A DNA stretch of 64,000 nt from assembly GCF_026914265.1 (NCBI RefSeq), contig NC_069135.1, positions 823,001-887,000 on the forward strand, given 5' to 3'. This document shows, piece after piece, positions 13,386 through 25,220 of this stretch (its first letter is position 1; each line of letters starts with the position of its first letter). The position numbers and the translations under genes are program-made. The notes beneath the pieces were generated by a model that saw only the letters and a program-made list of their open reading frames with translations, searched no databases and was not told where the DNA came from. The DNA is from Mya arenaria. Its lineage: Eukaryota > Mollusca > Bivalvia > Myida > Myidae.

Positions 13386-16239
13386 GACATACACATAAAC
13401 TGTGCATAAATAAATTTCCTGTAAACACACATATATTATATCATATCATAAGAACAGGGGCCATATTAAAAATAATCTTAAGTCATTACTGGAATTTAGT
13501 TGATTTGCTAAAATGTCCAAAGTCCAATTAAAAAAATACAAATAAATTATTACAGATATTATTTAAGTTATTGAAAAATATGACCAGTGAGGTCATTAAC
13601 TTAGAAAAAAAACTTAAGTCAGGGAATGTGACTTAAGTAAATTTAAGATGTTTTATGGTTGGACAATACACTTTTATTTTCCTCCAGAAGAAGAAACAGA
13701 AATGATATCAATCATATAACAGAGCAATTGAAAATACATAACTTAAATTTACAAAGGTTAATCTCCTTAACATTAAGAAAACAACTTCACAAAGAAAACC
13801 ATTCAAAAGATATGTTACCTGTTTATGAGGCATTCTGACAATTCAATCCAATTTTTTTTACAATTTTAATTTCATTTTAACTCCAAAATGTAACACATTA
13901 AATCCAAGCCACCAAATTTAACACCGTCTAGATCTACCTATTTCACTTTCTGATCTTCCCTGCATAGACATTGAAAGTACAGTACCTAGAGTAGGAATTA
14001 TCTCCTAAAGTGATCAGGATATTGGAAAAATATTAATATCTACAATACTATAGCCAGATTGCAGTGTCGGTCCCCGATAGAAAACAAACAATAAGTTTTA
14101 CTATACGAATAATGAAGAATAGTAAGAGAAAGGCATAAAGACGATTATAGGGCTTTAAAATTTCATTATCTTCAAATAATGGTGGAGTGAAATAATGGAA
14201 ATATCTAGTCAATAGTTGTTATACAGAGGGTGTTATTCACTACAGGACTGTAAACACTTAAAACAGAATTATGACATGGAAACCGTCAAACGTCATAATA
14301 CAATTAAAAATAAAACAAAAACAAAACACTACATTGGTACTTGCATCCATATAATTTGCGGTTAAAACACCCACTTTTATTACAATTTTTTTATAAAGAA
14401 TAAGGCCAGGAATTTAAATGAAAAAAAATAAAAAAAATAAGTGACACTATAAAGTGCACTGCAATAGAAGTAAAATCAACACATCAATGAAATAAAGAAA
14501 TCAAATACATTTAAGTTTTTTTTGTTTATATTATAATTTAATAAGATCACAATTTTTATAATTGGTTATGTATATCTGCTGAAAGATTTATCTTTATCAT
14601 TTTCATTTTAAGTACAATATTTAAATTCATAGACAGTGTTCATGTTTTAGGTCTGTTTAACAAAAAAGTTAAACAAGAAGGCCACTCAACAATTTCAGCA
14701 AATGAAGAACCCCACTCATTTAAGAGCAATGCTAATATAAGAAATGGCAAGCGCTCAACGGTGCATATGTAAATAAAGTAGTTTGTTTACATTATGAATT
14801 TTATGTATTGTAGGACAACACATCGAGAGGTTATCTTTAAATTTCAAAGCTTGTTGTCATTAATTCGACCACCCAGATAAGCTTAAGCCGGTTCAAGCAA
14901 TAAAATTACAAAGTTTTGCTGAAAGCGAGAAAATTACTAATTCAGGTATGCAACTTCTGTCATGGTTTGGGTTCTCCAATGTAAAGCAATAGTAACAGTA
15001 TGTTATCTAAGGTTAATGGTCATGTGATCATTTACAATATATTTGTATGCTATTATACAGATTAGAAGATGACATTAATTCATTAAGCCCTGCATCCCAA
15101 GTGCTGCTTAATTTTTAAGCTGTGTATCCTAAATAAGATATTTTGATAAAAAAGAATCAATAAAGTTAATGCTAAGACATCTATCTGTATTTATGGCATG
15201 ATAAAATGTTTGCATAGGACTTAAAGATGAAACTGCATTAAACTGTTCGAAACTTGGCCCTATAATTTCAAATGTCTTCCCACAGTGATCAACGCTTGTG
15301 TATCAAATATATAACATAAAATTACACCATATTACATGCTAAATTTATGTCATAACATGTACACATGTTAAACAAACTAATCTTTTTAAAAGAGAAAACG
15401 ATTTCATTTTTTTATTTCCAAATGGAGAATTTAAAGCAAGATTACACAATTTTTAATACAATAAAATCCCAGTTGATAGAATTAATGCTCATACACATGT
15501 ACAGGAAATATTACATGCTGTTACTCTGCAATATAACAAACAAAGGTAATTCCAAAAAAGATTGGCTAAGATTACACATCCTTTTATTTTAGAACATAAT
15601 TGAAATTTTAAAGTAACATAATCCTGGCTTAACTAAGCCATTAATATGGCATAACCTTGGCTGTGGTTTAGTGCCATATTAATTTATAAAACCAATTAAA
15701 GACCAAATCATCAATGGAAATCTGTATGGAATTATATCCCGCTATTTATCCGAGAATCATCATCTTTATTTGCATTCAAATCACATTTAAAAAAAACAAC
15801 ACCTTATGACAAAACAATGACTTTAGTGAATGATTGTCTTTACAAATTGTTTGTTTAAATGAGATTTCTTTCATAATTATGAACATTGTAAATGTTGTGT
15901 TTGAATCTCGTCTTGTTTGCTATTGTTTGAATGAGAAATGTATACTTATATGTTTGTAGAATCCATTGAAGACCATATTGTAAACAATATACTTTTGTAA
16001 CTTAATGAGTTATCTTCATGAAATAAAGTTACTATTATTATATTATTATAAATCTGGTGGCTGTATTTTTCAGCGGCTTTCAATCCATCTTGCAATCATA
16101 ATGGCAGAGGCAGCAGTGTAAACACTTATAATTATAAAATAGAGGTGAAATGCAAACGTATCATATTTCTATGATGCCTATTAAATCAATGAGGCTTTTT
16201 TCCTCAGAAGATTAAAAACAAGCAATACATTGGATGAAA
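13386..16239. other. Gene-free AT-rich DNA downstream of the minus-strand gene cluster
   Basis: No supported exon. It contains TTTATT near 15765, that is AATAAA on the minus strand, which could serve the C1orf74-like transcript unit, but the distance makes this only a possibility. Confidence 0.4.
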
Positions 16240-17016
16240 TCATAGTGCAACAGCATCTAATGTGACACATTCTTTTCCAATCTGAAACTCATCCACCTTA
16301 GCAGACTTCCTGAAATCAGACTTTAATTGGTACCACCATCTACTCACTTCATCTTCACAATGTTTCAGCCCTCGAGGGTAGCTGAACTGGTAAAGACTTT
16401 GTTTGGAATGTAACTGTGATACAGCAGCCTGCAGTGCTCTTGCATTCCCTGATTTCTCAAGTGACATAGTTACCGTGACAACCATCAGTGGTTCCATCGC
16501 CAGACAATTTCCACCTTCTGCATCATTTACATCATACCAATATATTAATGGATAATTCAACATAAAACCAAATAGACTACTTATATTACAAATTGCTGTG
16601 CTATGCAAGACAAAACACTTAATGATTGTACAATCTATATTTTCACAAATCTCACTGAAACAAGCCTTTAGGCCGTTAACAGCAGCGCCATCCTGCAAGA
16701 GTCTAGGTTTACATGCTTTTTGTGACACATCAATTAGACGATTATCAATTCCATCAAAATTCAACATTTTTATAAGATCTACATTTACAATCAAGCAGTC
16801 CAGATCGATTTGTACAACATTTAAGCAGTTGTTGATGAGTTCATGTTGTTGTAATTCATGTAAGACGTCCACCAACTTAGACCCATACGGCGTACTTAAA
16901 TCATACAAATATGCGGGTTTTAATTTGCAGTCCACCGAAATAATGTTAAAGAAAAACTTACAAGCATCAACTTTTCTACCAAGATATTTCTTCACGATTT
17001 CTTTAACTTTATCCAT
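16240..17016 (-). CDS. C1orf74/UPF0739-family protein, intronless ORF
   Basis: An uninterrupted 258-codon ORF. It resembles the UPF0739 (C1orf74, DUF4504) family of uncharacterised animal proteins. Family-like features are the LGRK start region (about residues 12-15), LKPAYLYD (about 32-39), a hydrophobic FGFMLNYPLIYWYD block (about 149-162), a CLAMEPLMVV block soon after, and a YQFSYP segment about 50 residues before the end. Function is unknown for the family; no signal peptide or transmembrane helix is evident. The length fits the family (about 250-270 aa). It begins 287 bp downstream of the RPP14 stop on the same strand, with no AATAAA or ATTAAA between, so it may share the RPP14 transcript. 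It has no MaoC/hot-dog hydratase motif, so it is not HTD2. Family assignment is from memory of motifs. Confidence 0.7.
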   Translation of the reverse strand: MDKVKEIVKKYLGRKVDACKFFFNIISVDCKLKPAYLYDLSTPYGSKLVDVLHELQQHELINNCLNVVQIDLDCLIVNVDLIKMLNFDGIDNRLIDVSQKACKPRLLQDGAAVNGLKACFSEICENIDCTIIKCFVLHSTAICNISSLFGFMLNYPLIYWYDVNDAEGGNCLAMEPLMVVTVTMSLEKSGNARALQAAVSQLHSKQSLYQFSYPRGLKHCEDEVSRWWYQLKSDFRKSAKVDEFQIGKECVTLDAVAL

Positions 17017-17303
17017 GTTTTTACATATGTTCTGTTTTAAAATTAAACAATATGTTTGTTTTGTAATACATAAAGCAAGTGATCGCCTTCATCTTTAGTC
17101 ACAACACTGTCAAAACCACCTCACAGGTGCAAACGTGTACTTATTGGTATTTTCGATCAACTTTTCCAAAATGTTTTTTTTTTAAAGTTCACATTCCTTC
17201 TCTGATCCTTCGACATAACCCAGACTTGTCAAATAGCTGAGAATCTCAACACATGCAACTGGCAGTCAATCAGAATAACCCATGTTAAAGTAATAAGTGG
17301 TCT
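17017..17303 (-). other. Short spacer between RPP14 stop and the C1orf74-like ORF
   Basis: 287 bp with no canonical poly(A) signal on the minus strand and several upstream ATGs. A possible splice acceptor (tttaattttaaaacag) lies just before the ORF start, so a separate or alternatively spliced transcript cannot be excluded. Confidence 0.5.
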
Positions 17304-20300
17304 TCAGGAATGGATAACTTCAAGTGTCATGTCCCGACTGTCTGCCGACAGAGCAAGTAGATGAGGGGACACCTGGAAAGAGAAAAACATTCTGATGAAG
17401 TCACATACATGTAAAATTGTAAATGTGCTTGATAACGTAACATTGCATGTTTCGTCTGGATGTATTGTGAAACATTGTTTCATTTAAGGATTAATTATTA
17501 TTTTTCATGCGTTTCATGCAGTATGAACTAGGCCACAATTTTGAAAATCCATTATGCAAAAGGGTGATTGTTTGAAAATTGGCAAAAAGATGGCCTAGCT
17601 TTCATCCTGCATGAATGCATGAAAATTTAAATCATTTCTTATATCTACATTTTCTCTTTTTACTTTCATTATTTTTGGTGGTATTTGTTTTTGAATGCTA
17701 TTATTTTTGCATTTTTTTAAAGAAAAGTATTGAGATTTTTTTTTAATTTGACCCTTGTAATTATAATTACATGACCCAGGGCTGATATTCATAAAACATC
17801 TTAAGTCATTTCCTAACCTAAGTCATGTTCCAATGTTAAATATCTCACTGTTGACACGTATCACATGATATAATAACTTTATACTATCAAAAATGATTTA
17901 TTTTCATTAATTTAATGTAATAAACACACTTGTATGTTAAAGTCACTGGTACATTTCTTTCAATCTGACTATGAAAATGGACTTCAATGATTTAAGATAA
18001 GGATTGACTTAATATGTTTTATGAATACGGGCCCTGGTCTTTTTTGTGTTTTATTACTCTCCTTTAACGGGCAATCTTGTCTGGAGCACAAATTGAAATG
18101 TCTGGTATTGACTTCAAACCTCATATACAGATAGATCTCATTGTGGAGACTTGTAGTATACAGGAACCTTAACTATGGCTGCAGAGATAATTTTCAAAAT
18201 ATTGTTCAGGTATTGACTACAAACATAATGTACAGATGCCCATCATTCAGTGCACAGAAACCATAACTCTTGAGAGCAGTTTTTTTGTACTTATTCCCTT
18301 TGATAATTTTCATATTCATTTCTTGTTGCAAGCATAACTTGCAATTACCTTCAGGTGTTAACTTCTAACTTACTATACAGTTACATCTCATTCAAGAAAA
18401 GTGTAGTGCACAGGCAACATAACTCCGGGTACAGTACTTTTTTATTGGATGTTCTTTGGTTATTTTCATACTTTATATTTGTCTGAAGCATAACTCGAAA
18501 CGTTCTTCAAGTATTAACTACAAATATTGTATAACAAGAGGCACATCAGTGCCTGTGCTCCACTGGCCAAAAGGTTCAAGCAAAGACCACCTAACGAACA
18601 TTTTCGTCAAGTTTCATAGAAATACAATCATCAATTTTTGAGGAGAAGTTATTTAAAAAAAATTTTTACTTTAATAGCTCTGGCTGCCATGTTGTGCAGT
18701 GGACCGAAATGATTTGGGCAATTTGAGTAAAGGAGCACCAAACAAACATTTCTGTCAAGTTTTATCGAAAAAAGGTCATCGGTTTCGACGACAAGTCGTA
18801 TAAAGTTTTTTTTATTTTTTAGCTCTGGCAGCCATGGTGTGCAGTGGACTGGAACCATTTAACAAATTTTGGTTAATGACCATCCAAGGAACATTTCTGT
18901 TAAGTTTCATCAAAATCTGATCATCGGTTTCTGAGAAGATGTTCTTTAAAGGTTTTTCTATTTTTTTGCCCTGGCAGCCATGTTGTGCAGCCGACCGGAA
19001 CCATTTGAGCAATTTTGGTTAAGGACCACCCAAGGAACAATTCTGTCAAGTTTCATCAAAATCTGCCTATCCGTTTCAGAGGAGATGACGTTTAAAGATT
19101 TTGCTATTTTTAGCTGTGGCGGCCATATTGTGCAATGGACCAGAACCATTTGAGCAATTTTAATAAAGGACCACCCAAGGAACATTACTGTCAAGTTTCA
19201 TCAAAATCTGCCGAACCGTTTCAGAGGAGATGTCGTTTAAAGATTTTGCTATTTTTAGCTCTGGCGGCCATATTGTGCAATGGACCGGAACCATTTGAGC
19301 AATTTTGGTAAAGGACCATCCAAGGAACATTTCTGTTAAGTTTCATCAAAATCTGATCATCGGTTTCTGAGAAGATGTTCTTTAAAGGTTTTTCTATTTT
19401 TTTGCCCTGGCAGCCATGTTGTGCAGTTGACCGGAACCATTTGAGCAATTTTGGTTAAGGACCACCCAAGGAACAATTCTGTCAAGTTTCATCAAAATCT
19501 GCCTATCCGTTTCAGAGGAGATGTCGTTTAAAGATTTTGCTATTTTTAGCTGTGGCGGCCATATTGTGCAATGGACCAGAACCATTTGAGCAATTTTAAT
19601 AAAGGACCACCCAAGGAACATTACTGTCAAGTTTCATCAAAATCTGCCAAACCGTTTCAGAGGAGATGTTGTTTAAAGATTTTGCTATTTTTAGCTCTGG
19701 CGGCCATATTGTGCAATGGACCGGAACCATTTGAGCAATTTTGGTAAAGGACCACCAAAGGAACATTCCTGTGAAGTTTTGTCAAAATCCGCTAATCAGT
19801 TTCAGAGGAGATGTCGTTTAAAGTAAAAGTTTACGCACGCACGCACGCACGCACGCACTCACGACGGACAATCTGTGACGACATAAGCTCCATGGCCTTC
19901 GGCCAGTGGAGCTAAAAATAAATCTCATCAAGAAAAATGTAATGAACAGGATACATAACTCTGGGTGCAGCATCTCTTTCAGTTATTGCTCTTTGTTAAT
20001 TTTCATACTTAGTTTTTGTCAGGTGCTTTACTTCCAATTTCCTTCAAGAGTTGACTCCTTACATTATATACAGACAATTTCATTCAGGAAAAAAGCAGTG
20101 CAAAGGAACCATGACTCGGAGTGCAGTGTTTTTTGAGTTACTGCCCTTTGCTATTTTTCATACTTTTTGTCTGTAGAGTAACTCGGAGAGTTCTTCAGGT
20201 ATTCACTTCAAAATTCACATAACAAAAGATGTTTGTCAAACATTATGCTCCCATGAGCGCCTTGTCAAGAATATTTGGACAATTGAATGAAATATGCATG

Positions 20301-23300
20301 GACTGAAATGACAGCTGATTGTCATTGACATTGGATGCCTTTGAGGCAGTTTTAAGAGTTATGACCATTCAAAGTGTGGGGATAGTAGGAACAGTTTTAA
20401 TCATGTTCAGATGATGACTGATCTTCGCAGATAAACATGTATCCTCCTAGCAGCAATAAGATGTAATTTCAATGACCAATATGAGTTATGACCTTGACCT
20501 TTGACTCTATGACCTCAAATTCCATAGGGGTCATCTGCTGGTCACCCCAACCTAAATGTCAAGTTTTGAGGGCCATGGGTTCAGGCGTTGTCAAGCTTTC
20601 ACAGGGACAAGATTTTTCGACCTTTGACCTGATGCTTAAATCAATAGGGGTTATCTACTTGTTAGGCCCAACCTCCAAGTCAAGTTTGAGGGCCATGGGT
20701 GCAGGCATTGTCAAGTTATCACTCAGACAACCTTTCTGCTTTCAAGGTCACAGTGACCTTTGACTCGATGACCCAAAAAATTAATAGGAGACAAATGGGG
20801 TCATCTACTGGTCAGGCCCCTTTATGTCAAGTCTGCTGACAATAGGTCCAGGAATTGTCCAAGTTATCACTCGAACAAACCTTGGTCTACCGACGGACCG
20901 ACCGACTGACCTACCGACCAACATGTGCAAAGCAATATTCTCTTCTTTGAAGGGGGGGGGGGGCATAAAAATATATGCCATTGAGAGAATGCAGTAAATG
21001 GGTGCAGCATTTTTTTTGTTATTGCACTTTTTTATTTTCATACATTATTTTTTGTCCGGAGCATAACTTGAAAAGGCCTAGAGGTAATTACTACAAACTT
21101 CATATACAGACAGATATCATGTAGGAAAAATGCAGTGCAGTGCATAAAGAAACAGAACTCTTAGTGGTGTATTTTTTCAGTTATTGTTCAATGTTTAATT
21201 GTAATACTTTTTCGTAAGGCAACGTTGATGTTCTTAATTTGGCATGGGATATAGCAGTCTGTTTTTGCTTTTGATATACTATTTTTTCTACTTCCCATCA
21301 TATTTTTTTTAAGGTATCGACTGCAACTGTACAAAAGAAACATTATTTTGAGTTTGGTCCACTCAATTTAAAATTTCTCCCCTAATTTCACAAATGTTAT
21401 AGTCTTTATTTAATCTATTAATGGTAGGACCTTTAATTTTATTGATGCCTCCTGCAGCATAGAGCATTGAAGGAGCATACATCACTCTCAGTGATACTTC
21501 TTATTACAAGAAGGTTGTGTAGTGGGAGTATAAATTACATCCAATTGTAGCTCTGGTTATTAAATGGACAAGTATACCAACCGACGGACAGATAGAACAT
21601 ATACACCAACATGTGCAAAGCAATAAAACCCTACTGGTCGAGAACACTGAAGGCATGGACTGGCCTGTCACCATTCCGACGGTGTGACCGAGGAGCAGAC
21701 CTTCACAAGATTTCCAGAGAAGGACAGATGGGTGTAACGCTATAAAATATACACATACCTGGAGAACCCTGAAGGCACACGGTGCCCCGCCAGCATTCCC
21801 ACACAGTGTGAGCGAGGACCAGACCTTCACCAGATTCCTGGGAGAAGTGCAAACAAAGATAAGAAAAAAGTCTATAATATTTATTAAGAGAAATGATGCA
21901 ATTTTATATAAAGTCAGGGACAAAAACATGAATAAATCATAAAAAGTTCCCAGTTGACAAAGACAATTTTTGTTTTTTGTTTTTTTGTCTCTCTGAATCA
22001 TATACAAATGATGGAAATAAATAATATGGAGATATTATAAAGATATAAAAAGGAAGTTGTGATTGCCATCTAAAATTTGAATTAATGCATGATGTACCTG
22101 TGTTCTATTCTCAGAATAGCGCTATTATCAGCAGGGTCAAACTTAAGAACATCAATCAAGCTGCATGAAAGTGCCTGAAACCAAAATATGATGACATTGA
22201 AAGACAAACTATTTCACAATGTAAAAAAATTGGCTTAAATATTTAAACTTCAAACATTTAGTAAGTTGATTTACCAAAATGTTTGTGTCTTTCTTCTTCT
22301 AAGGAAACATTATCCAAAAAAACATACCGTTGAAAGGTGTTAATAAAAAATTATTACAATATATATCGCAATATATTGACAACTTTGTGGACAAATTATT
22401 AACTGTTACTCATGATGAGTTTGATGTTTTTCAAGAAATGAAACATTCAAATAAATATAATGAAATGAGTTGTTAAACAAGGAGACTAAATTTTAACAAT
22501 TGACTCGTGCATCAAACCTTGAAAAATGTAGTAGTATCATCTGATGTGTCCAACTTTACATACAATCACAATCAATGTGTCAAACTTGGTACACAATTGA
22601 ACAAGACAACAGTCATTCTTAAGCAAATTGAACCTAAACTATTTACATTGATGACTCTTCAGCTATTTCAGGCATGTCCCGTAATGCTTACTGTACTGTA
22701 TACTTACCAGTCCAAACAATGATTGGACAGCCTCCAGCACAAGTTGTTTGAACTGAACCTCATCAATGGTTGCCCTTGTGCCTTCTTCAAAGTCCCTACA
22801 CGGGGAATTATACATATAGTCAAAGAAGAAAACAGAATGACACCACTTATAGAATGACAGGCTTTTGAATTCATGGAAACTTTCAAGTTGATTTGTGTTG
22901 TTTGGTATAAAGCAATAAACTGACAATTTCAAAAATTAACTTTATGTCAATATTCTGTGAGCTGTGATTGATACAATGCCTAGAAAATTTAAGAAATCTA
23001 GACTACGGAAAAAAAAGGTTCACAGAGCTGCTGTGACATTAACTGTACATTGTTGATAGGAAATGTGGTTAGATACTGTAACTAGAATTGTTTCAAACTT
23101 TTGAGACATTAAGTAGCTTTCACAATCTTAAAACCAAATACTTTTCCAAAGATTTTAGGCTAAGTTGATCTGAATTTTTATTTGCATGAATGAGTAAAAA
23201 AATATACTTTTAAGAAAGCTTTACAGTCTTTGATATAGTCACCATGGAATAGGCAGGAAATACCTACAGCCTAGTTTTCAGGTAGCAATAATCCAAAGAG

Positions 23301-23326
23301 CCCTTGTTCACAATCTTCTTGTACAT
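17304..23326 (-). CDS. RPP14: Ribonuclease P protein subunit p14 (RPP14), five coding exons
   Basis: Coding exons on the minus strand: 23326-23268, 22795-22708, 22174-22098, 21837-21759 and 17372-17304, all with GT/AG borders and matching phases, giving 123 aa (human RPP14 is 124 aa). RPP14 is a POP5/RPP14-fold subunit of nuclear RNase P, which trims the 5' leader of pre-tRNA. Family hallmarks read directly: QFKQLVLEAVQSLFG in exon 2, AILRIEHRNLVKVWSSLTL across exons 3-4, CAFRVLQVSPHLLALS across exons 4-5. The start (MYKKIVNKGS) is chosen because no in-frame ATG precedes it within the exon; about 13 nt of 5' UTR share this exon and a further upstream UTR exon is implied by the acceptor at 23340-23341. 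The last intron (4.4 kb) is filled with repeats and a decayed copy of exon 4. Confidence 0.93.
18525..19919. mobile_element. Tandem-core element A (145-bp monomers, pearl/Helentron-like)
   Basis: Begins with tattgtataacaagagg, followed by a small hairpin (ggcacatcagtgcc) and gctccactggcc, and ends with cacgcacgcacgcac, a tggccttcggcca hairpin, ggccagtggagc and gagctaaaaat. The inner 12-mers are exact inverted copies (18557-18568 and 19901-19912). The core is about eight monomers of 145 bp sharing ctgtcaagtttcatcaaaat and accatttgagcaatttt. Monomers form a three-unit higher-order repeat of about 436 bp. Ends shared with the element at 33322-36191 suggest one family with exchanged cores. Relation to bivalve pearl or Helentron-type elements is inferred from architecture (tandem core, terminal microsatellite, 3' hairpin). 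Confidence 0.8.
20221..20970. mobile_element. Tandem-core element D, copy 1
   Basis: Starts aacaaaagatgtttgtcaaa and ends gaaggggggg...gcataaa after a ccgaccgacgg microsatellite. The inside holds irregular repeats of tgaccttgacctttgac, ataggggtcatctactgg and gggccatgggtncaggcatt spaced 120-155 bp. A second copy of the same family lies at 42538-43806, which allows direct comparison. Confidence 0.75.
21628..21715 (-). pseudogene. Decayed duplicate of RPP14 exon 4
   Basis: On the minus strand this reads as a diverged copy of the exon at 21837-21759: an aaatcttgtgaaggtctg start, a stretch corresponding to the exon body, then tgccttcagtgttctc in place of tgccttcagggttctc. The translation begins NLVKV like the real exon but then has substitutions, an in-frame TGA and small indels, and no usable donor. 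It lies about 120 bp downstream of the real exon, in the next intron. Flanking words (accgacggacagat and gtgcaaagcaata) are shared with the end of element D, hinting at how the duplication arose. Confidence 0.75.
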
Positions 23327-23339
23327 CACAGTGTTTTTC

Positions 23340-24217
23340 CTGAAATTAACAAAATCAACAAAAAACAACAAACGTAAAACAAAATTGTTCAAAAGGTGTA
23401 ATGGGGATGGTGCTTAATTGTACATATTGACAATTAGACTGTTTTGTATTTTTCATATTTATCAAATGTGCTTGGATGGGTCAAACTTCTCACCTGCCTT
23501 TCCTTTTAATATCGTTTTATTTGTATAAGATGCACCTTCCAAGTTCTCTTTAATACCAGGACTTTTTTCAGTGATTTTTTATGTTAAATTTATATTTTCA
23601 TGTTATCTGATGTGTTCGAGCATTAACATTGTACAAGAAAATTGATGAGTGCTCATCTTATATAGCTGGGATTGACGGGTATAACACAAAAAATCAAGGA
23701 CGTTTTCAAATTTGTAACATTTACTCAGAATCCTCAGACACATACATTGGTTACACACAACTAATATTGATACTTGTTATTTGCCAATATCAAAATATAT
23801 ATATATTTTTTTTTTATACATTTTGACAATCACAATTATAAAATTATGCAGAATATAATAAATAATTAATAATGTATCATGTTACAGCATTGTGGCAAAA
23901 AAGATCATCCAAATCATTGCATAAAATTCACTATTTTCAATTATAAATCTTGAACATTTTATTAAATATTTCATTTAAAGCAATCACACTTTTGTACTGA
24001 ATAGACTTCTTAGAATAGTCTGTTGAATAGCCAGAAACTGTGGTAGGTGTAGCTGTTTTGAAAAAGCTAGTAATGTCTCACAATAAACTGTTGTCAGTTG
24101 TGTTTTTACGGTCCAAATGAAGTTTCTATGCGCAAGACCGTGAATTCTTTTTCAGTACTTTCTCTTATTCAGAATTTATAAATAATTCTTCTTTGAGTCA
24201 ACACTAAGCTCTTTCCT
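23340..24217. other. Region upstream of RPP14 coding exon 1
   Basis: AT-rich intron or 5' flank. No coding exon is supported. The RPP14 5' UTR exon should lie somewhere upstream but could not be placed. Confidence 0.4.
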
Positions 24218-24699
24218 CTTAAAGGGACTGTACACCAGATTGGCACCAAAAAGGTTTTTGTCTGTAACGAATCTCAGGACATTTATTTAATAAAATGTTT
24301 TACTCTTTGATAACATAATTGTAAAAAAAATGCCAAAATGTAAAAAAAAGATCAAGTTGGAAGACCGGGTTCGAACCGGTGTCGCCAAAATTGCAGTCTA
24401 GTGTTGTATCCAGACCACTGTGCTACAAAGGCTTTCCTTTTGCGGATGAAATATTTAAGCTTTATACCTAACTTGGAAATATCACGTGATAACATCGACT
24501 AGCCAATCACGCATAAGGAATTAATTCTACTAGGTAGACATACCTAGTAATCTTTTTTAATGGAACAATACGAAAAAACTGCGAAAAATAAATCAAGTTT
24601 CAATGCATTGTACACATCATTACCAAGTTTATGTCAGTTTTTGATAATTTTCTTCTTTTTTTTCCGCTATTTCATCATACAGAATACAGCCCCTTTAAG
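24218..24699. mobile_element. 482-bp element with 14-bp inverted termini and a tRNA-like core
   Basis: Left end cttaaagggactgt (24218-24231) and right end acagcccctttaag (24686-24699) are inverted copies with one mismatch. Inside, on the minus strand, 24360-24434 looks like a tRNA gene: A-box-like TAGCACAGTGGTC (24425-24413) and B-box GGTTCGAACCC (24377-24367). The acceptor stem does not pair, so it is not a functional tRNA. It is either a tRNA-derived SINE inside or at the core of a MITE-like unit. Confidence 0.6.
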
Positions 24700-24899
24700 T
24701 TCTGCTATCTTAGTACAAAAGGGTTTGTTTATGATCCTCAATGGCAAAAAAAAAACCTACATAACTAACTTAATTCCTTTAATACATTTTATGACATTAT
24801 CAATGAGGTAATGAATTCTACAAAGCAAGTACTGTAATCAAAGGGAAATTACAATGCTGTGACAACTGTCACACAACATAACGCAGTTATGCACCAGTC

Positions 24900-25220
24900 A
24901 TTTGAAACCACGGCCCCCCCAGGTCCGGGGAATAGCGTGGACTTTTGACTTCGTAAAATCCCCGCCAAATGCCCCCGCATTCCCCGCTATATTTTATGCA
25001 AAGACAAAACCATCGCATTCACCCGGCACTGCGGGACCACCTGAAAAGTAAAAATACGGCCCATTTCCCCTGCTATCCCCGGTATACATCCGGACCGGGG
25101 GGTCACCCACATACCCACAGCACATGGAACTTGGACAATCACCAATCACCTACACAAAGCTTTCCTTATATCAGAGTTTTATTTCTAACCGATGGTTGGG
25201 GGTCGAAATATGGCCCCGTT
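24900..25220. other. C-rich stretch of repeated CCCCG/CCGGTA words
   Basis: Unusually GC-rich (ggtccgggga, atccccgcc, ccccgctat, tatccccggtat, ccggaccggggggtc) for this AT-rich window. It looks like a fragment of a dispersed repeat rather than an exon. The plus-strand ORF over it has no recognisable features. Confidence 0.35.

Larger units (their letters stand above)
18050..21210. repeat. Degenerate ~150-bp tandem array, interrupted by two younger elements
   Basis: Units of roughly 150 bp share the words gtctggagcataactcgaaa, catatacagacagatctcat, cataactctgggtgcagc and ttaattttcatac. Recognisable copies lie at about 18050-18530, 19918-20220 and 20985-21210. The breaks are occupied by the elements at 18525-19919 and 20221-20970, so these inserted into, or replaced part of, the older array. 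It lies within RPP14 intron 4. Confidence 0.7.

Noticed and set aside
16240..17016. HTD2 (hydroxyacyl-thioester dehydratase) identity for the ORF after RPP14
   Set aside because: The vertebrate gene pair suggested it, but no hot-dog hydratase motif is present and the sequence fits C1orf74/UPF0739 better.
16598..17098. 166-codon plus-strand ORF
   Set aside because: Antisense shadow of the C1orf74-like ORF.
20940..20966. Poly-G tract as a functional G-quadruplex element
   Set aside because: It is a homopolymer at the end of element D, paralleled by a shorter run in copy 2; simplest explanation is slippage.
21504..22007. 167-codon minus-strand ORF as a gene
   Set aside because: It runs through RPP14 exon 4, its flanking introns and the pseudo-exon; splice signals define the real exon within it.
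24360..24434. Functional tRNA gene on the minus strand
   Set aside because: Good B-box but the acceptor stem does not close; it lies inside an element with inverted ends.
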